From positions 79,490 to 119,158 of the forward strand of contig NZ_CANPVO010000036.1 in the NCBI RefSeq assembly GCF_947581785.1: a stretch of 39,669 nt of DNA, written 5' to 3'. Within the stretch, counting starts at the first letter, position 1. Every line of letters begins with the position of its first letter. The position numbers and the translations under genes are program-made. A model generated the notes under the pieces. That model was not told where the DNA came from, searched no databases, and saw only the letters and a list, made by a program, of their open reading frames with translations. Of the stretch, positions 34,101 through 39,669 are shown piece by piece. This DNA is from Candidatus Palauibacter polyketidifaciens. Its GTDB lineage: Bacteria; Gemmatimonadota; Gemmatimonadetes; Palauibacterales; Palauibacteraceae.

Positions 34101-34406
34101 GTGGAGCGTCACGTCCCCGATCGAACTCGTCGGCTGGTCGTCGAACAGCGGGGTCCACGACGTGCCGTGGTTCTCCGTCTTCCACAGCCCTCCGCTCGCG
34201 GTGCCGATGTAGAAGATCTGCGGTTTCGCTTCGACGACATCGAGGTCGGCGATCCGTCCCCCCATGAGGGCCGGGCCGATCTCCCGGTACTCCAGATGGG
34301 AGATGGCCGTCTCGAGGGCGGACTGGGCGGCTGCGGCCGTCGCGCCGGTCGTGGCGCCGAAGAGGAGACCGGCCGCGGAGAGCGCAAGAACTCGGGCTGC
34401 TTTCAT
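31113..34406 (-). CDS. Secreted Asp-box beta-propeller protein (VPS10/sortilin-like)
   Basis: A 1097-residue protein often annotated as glycosyl hydrolase, though activity is unproven. GAGGCAG precedes the ATG at 34406 and the signal peptide ends at AAAAQ, about residue 28. I count nine Asp-box-type turns, among them KSTDGGNTWMHM, RTRDGGDTWEKV, RTVDGGDNWTEL, RSTDRGETWEKV, SRDYGMSWEEV, SRDDGETWENV, SEDYGQSWRAI and SVDRGESWVQL, filling about residues 40-760 as two propellers like the sortilin or xyloglucanase ten-bladed fold. An acidic Asp/Gly-rich stretch (about 812-852) and a glycine-rich loop (about 895-912) separate a beta-sandwich and a C-terminal acidic coiled coil with no catalytic motif. 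Follows the iminopeptidase-like gene by 112 nt. Confidence 0.92.
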   Translation of the reverse strand: MKAARVLALSAAGLLFGATTGATAAAAQSALETAISHLEYREIGPALMGGRIADLDVVEAKPQIFYIGTASGGLWKTENHGTSWTPLFDDQPTSSIGDVTLHQANPNLVWVGTGEPQNRQSSPWGNGVYKSTDGGNTWMHMGLEATKHIARILIHPRNPDVVHVAAMGDLWGANPERGVFRTRDGGDTWEKVLYVDDHTGAIDLAMDPADPNTIFAAMYQRQRTGWGFNGGGPGSGLYRTVDGGDNWTELTEGLPDGDKGRIGIDIYRQDGNLVYALVEADPRRPGQGFGGGGGGPRQGGLFRSTDRGETWEKVSDTNPRPMYYSQVRIDPSNPDRIYVLGTQLSISDDGGRTFRNDGAVQIHVDHHQLWINPEDPDHLILGSDGGVAASWDGAAHWRMFDNIALGQFYTIGYDMRTPYAVCGGLQDNDAWCGPSNTRSFHGIRHQDWYETAYGDGFFTIVDPTDSTIVYSESQGGNMNRYDLTTGEKIPMRPIVGPRADGDTTKAYRYNWNSPLLLSPHDPATVYLGANYLLRSRDYGMSWEEVGGLDLTKQIDREELEIMGVSGSEPQMSLNDGIANYGNLTSVEESPLAPGLIYAGTDDGNLQVSRDDGETWENVVDRIPGLPERTYVSRVEPSHHVEGRVYATFDGHRNGDYAPYAYVSEDYGQSWRAIANGLPDLWSVNVIVEHHRAPNLLFIGNEVGVFVSVDRGESWVQLKNNLPTVPVDDLLVHPRENDLIVGTHGRSAWILADVAPLEALSEGMLAEAGRVFGDRSIMWTEKGDWPFYGATYSAPNPPRGARIRYYLRDAPGEAVAEEDDEGEDGDGDNGDGDDGEGGDAGDEDGGEDAAEPDDPPFSLKISDASGVHVRTLEAPAEVGINEVIWDWRHDAPYEREGGPGGGPGGGGGFFGGAPQGPIVLPGEYTVSMEAGDETHSATVEVVAEPRRPMSRVDRMARQEALMSLHAMAGPIYEAGQALDAIEEQLSAAAELIEGADEAPEGLEEELEAIEEEVEEIRDELGDARRNAGVANAIQGSSTVPTADHLWQVDEVWNVMPELLDRLNALIETRVPALNAQLYSEGVRPSAGEPVALPDRPGG

Positions 34407-34468
34407 GATACTGCCTCGGAAACGGGGAGATGACGGGGCTTCCGCCCGCAAACTGCACCGCAGAAATG

Positions 34469-34498
34469 CCCGCGCAATACGCCGCGGTTCCGCGCGGG
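34469..34498. terminator. Hairpin between iminopeptidase-like and Asp-box genes
   Basis: CCCGCGC (34469-34475) pairs with GCGCGGG (34492-34498) around a 16-nt loop in the 112-nt gap between two minus-strand genes. No T-tract. It could attenuate read-through or be chance. Confidence 0.25.
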
Positions 34499-34518
34499 TG
34501 GCGCGATCCGGGACCGGA

Positions 34519-35655
34519 TCAGAACGGCGCCCGTCCGCCCGCAAGCGGAAGGACTTCCTCCACCAGGGCCAGGAGCAGTCGGCCCGGCTCCTCGAACATG
34601 AGCATGTGCGAGCTGCGCTCGAAGGTCACGAAGCGCTTATGGGGCGCCTCCATGCGGTCGAAGTAGTCTCTGGCGCTTTGGTAGGGCGTGTGCAGATCGA
34701 ACCGTCCGTGGAGGATGACGACCGGCACCTCGAAGCGCTGCACGAGCCGCGCCGGCCGGGGCGCCGGGGCCCGGTCGATGAGGTGGCGTTCGGCCCACGC
34801 CATGGCCGGCTGCATGTTCGCCACGTCGGCCGCCGTGTACTCCGGCCCCCATTCGGGAAGCGCGAAGTACAGGTCGAAGGTCGGCTTCCCGTACCAGCCG
34901 CCGTCGTACTCCCGGGCCCACCTGCGGGTGGCGAGCAGCTTGTCGACCGCGCCGGGGCCCGCGGCGGGAGGATAAGGCCGGAGCGCTTCCAGTTCGCGGA
35001 TCGCGGTCGTGTCGTTCGCCGCGCGGACGCGCTCCATGAGCGTCGCGTACAGCTGGCGTTCGGCGTCGGGGCCGGCCGCCTGCCCGAGCCCGACGTAGGC
35101 GTGGAAGCGCTCGGGATGCCGTTCGACGAGCCGGGGCCCGATCCGCGTCCCGTAGGAGTAGCCGAGGACGACGAGCTTCTCGTGGCCGAGTCTCGCGAGC
35201 AGGTGCTCGACGACCGCCGCCGCGTCGTCCACGAGTTGATCGAGGGTCATCGTCGGCCCCAGCCTGGCGGAATCCGCCGCGGAGAAGCTCTTTCCCACGC
35301 CCCGCCGGTCCCAGTTCACGACCGTGAAGAAATCCTCCCACGGCTTCTGGTACGCCCAGCTCGCCCCCATCACCGGGCTGCCGGGCCCCCCGTGGAGCAC
35401 GAGAAGGATCGGGTTGGCGCGGTTCAGCCCGCGGATCGACAGCCACTGGGTCGACCCGTTGACCTCGATGGGCTCGAGAACCTCGATCCCTTCGGGCGTG
35501 TGGATGCGGCGAAGGTCGGCCAGGCGACCGGTGATCGAGTCCCTGGGGATGGCGTCGGCGGCCGCGCTTCGGGCGGCGGCGCTCTGCGCGTGGGCGCCCC
35601 CCGGCACGCCGAGGAAGGCGATGGCTAGGATGACGCTGGTCTTCGAGTGGCGCAT
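34519..35655 (-). CDS. Secreted alpha/beta hydrolase, proline iminopeptidase-like (S33)
   Basis: A 378-residue protein; S33 enzymes remove N-terminal proline or other residues from peptides. The ATG at 35655 has AAGGG upstream and starts a signal peptide with cleavage after AHA, about residue 23; in-frame sequence further upstream looks non-coding. The oxyanion loop LLVLHGGPGSP, nucleophile Ser167 in LGYSYGTRIG, Asp320 in HGRFDLHTP and His350 in RSSHMLMFEEP complete the triad. A helical cap lies between about residues 195 and 300. Export is unusual for classical proline iminopeptidases but common in gemmatimonad and bacteroidete relatives. Divergent from a beta-lactamase-fold lipoprotein gene and possibly first gene of the run down to 28001. 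Confidence 0.94.
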   Translation of the reverse strand: MRHSKTSVILAIAFLGVPGGAHAQSAAARSAAADAIPRDSITGRLADLRRIHTPEGIEVLEPIEVNGSTQWLSIRGLNRANPILLVLHGGPGSPVMGASWAYQKPWEDFFTVVNWDRRGVGKSFSAADSARLGPTMTLDQLVDDAAAVVEHLLARLGHEKLVVLGYSYGTRIGPRLVERHPERFHAYVGLGQAAGPDAERQLYATLMERVRAANDTTAIRELEALRPYPPAAGPGAVDKLLATRRWAREYDGGWYGKPTFDLYFALPEWGPEYTAADVANMQPAMAWAERHLIDRAPAPRPARLVQRFEVPVVILHGRFDLHTPYQSARDYFDRMEAPHKRFVTFERSSHMLMFEEPGRLLLALVEEVLPLAGGRAPF

Positions 35656-35753
35656 GCTGATATCCCTTCGCCTCGTTCTCCCAGTGGATTTTCGCTGGGG
35701 GCGGTCGGCCCGTAGAGTGGTCGGACGGTACGTCGGCACGGGAGGTCCTTTCC

Positions 35754-37001
35754 ATGATGAACGCTGCCCCACGCTTTGATCCACCCCTCGCCGTCCTGGG
35801 GAGTTGCCTCGTTCTGGCCTGCGGCACTGCGCCGGATTCGGCTGCGGATCCGGCGGCCGGGTCTCAGCTTTCTCTGGCTCCGGAAGCGACCGCGGCGCTC
35901 GTCGAGGCGTTTCAGGCGGAACTCGACGCGGCGTGGGCGCAGGCCCAGGAGACGGACGAGAACTTCCCGGGCGCGACGGCAGCCTTCATCCTCCCGGATG
36001 GGCGCGTGTTCGGCTTCGCGACCGGCCTGTCGGACGTCGATGACGAGATCCCGATGACGCCGGACATGCGCATGGGCTCCGGCAGCATCGGGAAGACCTA
36101 CGTCGCGGCGGTCGCCCTGCAGCTGGCCATGAACGGAGAGCTGGATCTCGACGCGCCGGTCGCGACCTGGCTCGGCGACGAGGAGTGGTTCTCCCGCGTC
36201 CCCAATCACGCGGACCTCACGATGCGCAACCTCCTGAACCACACGGCCGGCATGATCCAGCCGTACTTCGAGGATCCCGATTTCGCCGTGCGGCTGGGCG
36301 AGGTGTTCCGCGACCCCGACGCCTACATGACCCCGGAGGAGTTCATCGCCGAGACGGTGCTGGACGCCGAGCCGCTCTTCCCCGCCGGCGGGGGCTACCA
36401 CTACAGCGACGTGCACTACACGCTGGCGGGCCTCGCCGTCGAGGCGGCGACGGGCCGCGCCTACTACGACCTCCTCGATGAGTTCTTCCTCGACCCGCTT
36501 GGCCTCGATCTCACGCTTGCGGCCGACCGGCGCGACCTTCCCGGACTCGCGCAGGGCTACGCGCACGCGAGTTCACGGCTCTACGGCACGCCGCTCGAGG
36601 TGGTGGTGGACGGACAGTTCATCCTCCATCCGCTGCAGGAGTGGACAGGGGGCGGTCTCGTGAACAATCCCCAGGCGATGGTGCGCTGGGCGAAGCTCCT
36701 GTACGAGGGCGAGGCGATCTCGGGGGACGACCTTCCGCAGTTGCTCGAAGTCGGGTTCCCGGCCGACAGCACCAGGCCGCACCTGGGGTACGGGCTCGCG
36801 GTATCCGTCGCCGAGAGCGAGCACGGGCTGACGTACGGCCACGGGGGCTTCTGGCCCGGATACAACTCGCTCCTCGCGTACTACCCGGACCACGGCGTGG
36901 CGGTCTCGATCCAGGTCAACTCCGACGAATCGCGGATGCGCGACCACATGCCGGAGCTGGCCGGCATCGTGCTGCAAGCGCTGGCGGCTGCCGGGGGCTG
37001 A
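35754..37001 (+). CDS. Beta-lactamase-fold serine hydrolase lipoprotein
   Basis: A 415-residue protein with GGGAGG before the ATG and a lipobox LVLAC (Cys23), so it should be lipid-anchored in the inner or outer membrane. Motifs of the class C beta-lactamase/D-alanyl carboxypeptidase group are intact: Ser111-Ile-Gly-Lys114 (GSGSIGKTYVA), Tyr217-Ser-Asp219 (HYSDVHYT) and His363-Gly-Gly (YGHGGFWPG). LLNHTAGM is a further family mark. It lacks the extra N- and C-terminal domains of the larger serine hydrolase at 5370. Likely a peptidase or esterase. It is divergent from the iminopeptidase-like gene across 98 bp and its stop lies 13 bp from the convergent permease stop. Confidence 0.93.
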   Translation: MMNAAPRFDPPLAVLGSCLVLACGTAPDSAADPAAGSQLSLAPEATAALVEAFQAELDAAWAQAQETDENFPGATAAFILPDGRVFGFATGLSDVDDEIPMTPDMRMGSGSIGKTYVAAVALQLAMNGELDLDAPVATWLGDEEWFSRVPNHADLTMRNLLNHTAGMIQPYFEDPDFAVRLGEVFRDPDAYMTPEEFIAETVLDAEPLFPAGGGYHYSDVHYTLAGLAVEAATGRAYYDLLDEFFLDPLGLDLTLAADRRDLPGLAQGYAHASSRLYGTPLEVVVDGQFILHPLQEWTGGGLVNNPQAMVRWAKLLYEGEAISGDDLPQLLEVGFPADSTRPHLGYGLAVSVAESEHGLTYGHGGFWPGYNSLLAYYPDHGVAVSIQVNSDESRMRDHMPELAGIVLQALAAAGG

Positions 37002-37014
37002 CGGCCACCGCGGG

Positions 37015-38391
37015 TCAGTCGGCGCGCGGGCCGGAGATCCGGGCCCCCGCGGCGAGGATGAGGATCGAGGTCAGGAGGAGGGCGGTCGCCGCCGGTAAGC
37101 CGGCCCGTGTCGCGCTCTCCTCCAGGACGGCCGGCTCGAAGGCGGGCACGCCGTCCCAGTCGACGGCATCGATCGGCACTGCGTCGAAGAAGACCGGGTA
37201 GAAGTAGGTTTTCAGCCGCTCGTGGTGTCGGCGGACGGCGTCCTGGTAGGCGAGTTGGGCGGACAGATCGGTGGCGGCGAGGCGGTCGAGGGCGAGCTGG
37301 GCCGCGAGCGGGGGCACGAACAGAGACCACCGCCGGGCCCACTCTTCCCGCTCCCTCAGCACGTCCCGGTACGCGCGGGATGCGTCGCGCGCGGCCTGGT
37401 CGCCCCGGTGGTTCATCGCGTAGTACCAGGCCCACGTGAAAACGTCCTCCGGGACTGTCCGGTCGCTCCACTCCGGGTAATCCTCGAAGAAGTCCTGCAT
37501 CGTCTCGTCCTTCGTCAGGTCCCAGGCCTCGTGATATCCCTGCCGCTGGCGCACAGTGAGCTCCAGCGCCTCCGGGACGGGGTGGAGGATCGCGTTCGCG
37601 AGGCTGAGCGCCGCGGGAGCCAGCAGGGTGAGCGCGACCCACGTCCCCACCAGGATCATGGCGTTCGCGGTGGAGGACCGGCGCCGGGACGCGACGCCGA
37701 GGCAGAGTGCGAACCAGAAGAGGGTGTGCAGCGCGATGAGCGCCATCGCCCAACCGGCCCGGCCGTCGAAACTGAAGCCCGCCAGCGACGCCGCGACCGC
37801 TACCGGCACCGCGACCACCGCGCCGACGAGGCAGGCGCGCGACGCGACCTTCAAGGCGAGGAGCCGCCGCGGGCGGGCGAAGAGCCGGACGAGGTTCCAG
37901 GTGCCCCCCTCCCGCTCGCTGGAGACGAGATCGTAGGTGAGGGCGATGATGAACAGGGGGAGGAGCGCGATGAGCAGGAAGGCGAGGTCGAGATCGCCGG
38001 CCGCCGCGAGGCGCGGGTTCACCGTCTCGTGCTCGTAGAGTTGTCCCTCGAGCGCCAGGAGCCGGATTCGCAGGCTGGCCGCCTCGACCTCCGTTCGGCC
38101 CCGCGCGAGCGCGGCCAGAGGCAGGGACGGCTGGGGAGCCGGAAAGGCCAGGTAGTAGAGCATCTCCCCCGCTTCCGTCGCGGGAGGATAGCTGGAAAGG
38201 AGGTAGGCCAGCTGGTCGCGGTAGGCGGTCTCCGCGGCGACTGCGGAGGACTCCGCCGCTTCGATGTTGCGACCGCCGCGCCACGCCGCGTAGAACCCGA
38301 TCGCCAGTAGCAGGAAGACGGCGATGGCCACCCCGCGGGAGCGCGCCAGCCGGAGCAGTTCCAGCCTGAGGAGACGGAGCCAGGCCCTCAC
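37015..38391 (-). CDS. ABC-2 type transporter permease, DUF3526-like
   Basis: A 458-residue membrane protein. The GTG at 38391 overlaps the upstream permease stop as GTGA, and the N-terminus RAWLRLLRLELLRLARSRG then runs into TM1 (about 17-36). A ~90-residue extracytoplasmic domain follows, then TM2 (LAFLLIALLPLFIIALTYDL), the cytosolic SSEREGGTWNLVRL coupling helix, three more helices, a second large extracytoplasmic part with REEWARRWSLFVPPLAAQLA and YHERLK-type residues, and a last helix near 435-452. This is the DUF3526 layout, in which permeases come in pairs with an ATPase. No ATPase is seen here; it is probably beyond 39669. Substrate unknown. Confidence 0.92.
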   Translation of the reverse strand: MRAWLRLLRLELLRLARSRGVAIAVFLLLAIGFYAAWRGGRNIEAAESSAVAAETAYRDQLAYLLSSYPPATEAGEMLYYLAFPAPQPSLPLAALARGRTEVEAASLRIRLLALEGQLYEHETVNPRLAAAGDLDLAFLLIALLPLFIIALTYDLVSSEREGGTWNLVRLFARPRRLLALKVASRACLVGAVVAVPVAVAASLAGFSFDGRAGWAMALIALHTLFWFALCLGVASRRRSSTANAMILVGTWVALTLLAPAALSLANAILHPVPEALELTVRQRQGYHEAWDLTKDETMQDFFEDYPEWSDRTVPEDVFTWAWYYAMNHRGDQAARDASRAYRDVLREREEWARRWSLFVPPLAAQLALDRLAATDLSAQLAYQDAVRRHHERLKTYFYPVFFDAVPIDAVDWDGVPAFEPAVLEESATRAGLPAATALLLTSILILAAGARISGPRAD

Positions 38392-39669
38392 GATGCCGCC
38401 CGCTCCACCCCTATTCGCGCCAGCCGCCTTCGTGCGATGGAGAGGCCGAACAGGGGAAGGAGAATCCACAGGCCGAGCGCGGCCAGAGAGAGAGCGCGAC
38501 CGGCGAGCGCCCCTCCGAGCGGGGGCAGCCGCGTCCCGAAGGTCGGGAATTCCGCCCAATGCTCGCGCGGCAGGCGCTGGCCGCGGTCGTTCTCGTAGTG
38601 GATCTCGCTGATGTGGAGATCGTTGAGGCGCTGTATGAGGTCATACCGATGGGCTTCCGCCTGCGCCCGGAAGGCCTCCACCGCCTCCGGCCCGGTCCCG
38701 GACACCGCCATCGAGAGGTCCCGCGCCGCCAGATAGGGGGAGAGAAGCCCCGCCCGGGACAGGACGCGGTCCTGGCGGCGCTGGCCCTCGACGAGGTCCT
38801 GCTGGTGCTCCTCGTGGATCCGGCTGCTGATCGCCTCCCCTTCGCGGCTCACCACGCCGCCCCAGTTCACGGGAAGTTCCTCGACCGACGCCACGTCGTA
38901 GCGCGCCAGGTACTCGTCCCGCAGCGAGCGGAAGAAGGGATCCTCGGGATTGTGGCTGTCGCCCACCTCGTTCAACGCGCGCTCCACCTGGGCGGTGAAC
39001 TCGGCACGTGACGGCAGCGGGTGCAGCGCTCCGGCCACGGAGGCGCCGAGGCGCGGCACGGCGACGCAGAAGACGACCCAGATCGCGATCAGCTGCGCGA
39101 GGCTGCTCCGCGAGGAGGCCCGGAAGGAGGATGCCAGGACGGTCAACAGCACCCAGCCCGCGAGGTAGGCCGCGTAGATGCCCGCCAATCCGGCCATGCG
39201 CCCGGCCGACACCGGGCCGACCGCCCCGGACCCGGCGATGACGACGGCGGCGACGCCGATGGGAAGGGCCGCGAGGGCCGCCACCGCCCCCGTGCCCAGC
39301 ACCTTGCCCGCGAGGATCTGGGCCGGCGTCGCCCCTTGGGCGAGGAGGAGTCGAAGCGTACCGCGCTCCCGCTCGGCGCTCACCGAGGCGAAGCCCGCGA
39401 CGACCACGAACAACGGCAGGAGGAGGGAGAGGACGGCCGCCGGCGTGAGGCGGCCGAAGCGCAGCATCCCGGTCGCATGCCGGGCATCGCCGAAGTTGGC
39501 CGTGTTCTGCCGGTGCCCTTCGAGGAAGAGCGAGGTCCCCGCCCACGCGCCGACCCCCGGGTCGAAGAAGGCGAGCGGCGCCTCCTCCCGAAAGACGAGG
39601 AATCCGTAGTGGATGACCCGGTGCGGATGCCGGTCCGGCTGCTCCACCCACTGGCGCTCGACCATCGCC
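38388..39669 (-). CDS. ABC-2 type transporter permease, DUF3526-like (5' end outside window)
   Basis: 427 residues are visible up to the window end. The frame stays open to the edge and the first visible residues (VERQWVEQPDRHPHRVIHYG) belong to an extracytoplasmic loop, so TM1 and the true start are missing; the ATG at 39665 is internal. Helices are seen at AAVLSLLLPLFVVVAGFASV, VAALAALPIGVAAVVIAG, GIYAAYLAGWVLLTVLAS and LIAIWVVFCVAVPRLGASVA, plus the C-terminal SLAALGLWILLPLFGLSIA. SAERERGTLRLLLAQGATP is the cytosolic coupling segment. The second loop has SRAGLLSPYLAARDLSMAVSG as in DUF3526 members. It is coupled to the next permease by a GTGA overlap and likely forms a heterodimer with it. 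Confidence 0.92.
   Translation of the reverse strand, partial: AMVERQWVEQPDRHPHRVIHYGFLVFREEAPLAFFDPGVGAWAGTSLFLEGHRQNTANFGDARHATGMLRFGRLTPAAVLSLLLPLFVVVAGFASVSAERERGTLRLLLAQGATPAQILAGKVLGTGAVAALAALPIGVAAVVIAGSGAVGPVSAGRMAGLAGIYAAYLAGWVLLTVLASSFRASSRSSLAQLIAIWVVFCVAVPRLGASVAGALHPLPSRAEFTAQVERALNEVGDSHNPEDPFFRSLRDEYLARYDVASVEELPVNWGGVVSREGEAISSRIHEEHQQDLVEGQRRQDRVLSRAGLLSPYLAARDLSMAVSGTGPEAVEAFRAQAEAHRYDLIQRLNDLHISEIHYENDRGQRLPREHWAEFPTFGTRLPPLGGALAGRALSLAALGLWILLPLFGLSIARRRLARIGVERAAS

Noticed and set aside
30753..34433. A 1226-codon plus-strand open frame opposite the Asp-box and NfeD genes
   Set aside because: It mirrors well-supported genes on the minus strand, is rich in Arg, Val, Asp and His in the way GC-rich antisense frames are, has no start site or recognisable domain, and crosses the gap between two real genes.
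1..39669. CRISPR arrays, insertion sequences, phage or restriction genes
   Set aside because: I found no regularly spaced repeats, terminal inverted repeats around a transposase, or proteins with transposase, integrase, Cas or restriction motifs.

Overview
This is a GC-rich chromosomal segment (roughly two thirds G+C by eye) packed with genes for exported enzymes. The mix is typical of Gemmatimonadota and resembles the heterotrophic, host- or sediment-associated members of that phylum: beta-propeller amidohydrolases, tricorn-like S41 peptidases, sortilin/Asp-box 'glycosyl hydrolases', several beta-lactamase-fold serine hydrolases, a TonB-dependent receptor with a carboxypeptidase-regulatory N-domain, and an nfeD-floA pair. 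The phylum assignment is inferred from gene content; no rRNA is present. The only RNA gene I can support is tRNA-Leu(UAA). I see no transposase, phage gene, integrase or CRISPR array.

Layout. 1-1777 (+): the 3' part of an NHL propeller gene and a secreted carboxypeptidase-regulatory/YbjQ-like protein. 1886-5161 (-): secreted tricorn-like peptidase, divergent from 5370-7388 (+), a secreted beta-lactamase-fold hydrolase. 7511-10441 (+): TonB-dependent receptor, then a strong hairpin and tRNA-Leu (-). 10772-11419 (+): small secreted protein. 11462-12717 (-): FMN reductase, dut and a 31-residue membrane microprotein. 12818-17486 (+): propeller-amidohydrolase and a DAO-type FAD oxidoreductase that contains a very AT-rich patch. 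17635-19357: two divergent paralogous secreted cysteine proteins of a family I do not recognise. 19484-23557 (-): an overlapping operon of acyl-CoA synthetase, hotdog thioesterase and exported amidase with a CHRD-like tail. 23735-27967 (+): SURF1, an LRR-metzincin lipoprotein, a small cytoplasmic protein and a two-domain VOC protein. 28001-35655 (-): a possible operon of proline-iminopeptidase-like hydrolase, Asp-box propeller protein, NfeD protease, FloA and a membrane-anchored proline-rich protein. 35754-37001 (+): a second beta-lactamase-fold lipoprotein. 37015-39669 (-): two coupled ABC-2/DUF3526 permeases, the first cut by the window end.

How the genes fit together. Most products carry signal peptides or lipoboxes, and many are peptidases, amidases, amidohydrolases or amine/amino-acid oxidoreductases. 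Together with the TonB receptor they suggest outer-membrane and periplasmic breakdown of peptides or amides followed by uptake. This functional link is inference. The most novel-looking items are the divergent paralogous cysteine-protein pair (17635-19357), the LRR-metzincin fusion, the amidase-CHRD fusion, the microprotein behind dut, the third gene of the nfeD-floA cluster, and the AT-rich island inside the FAD oxidoreductase.
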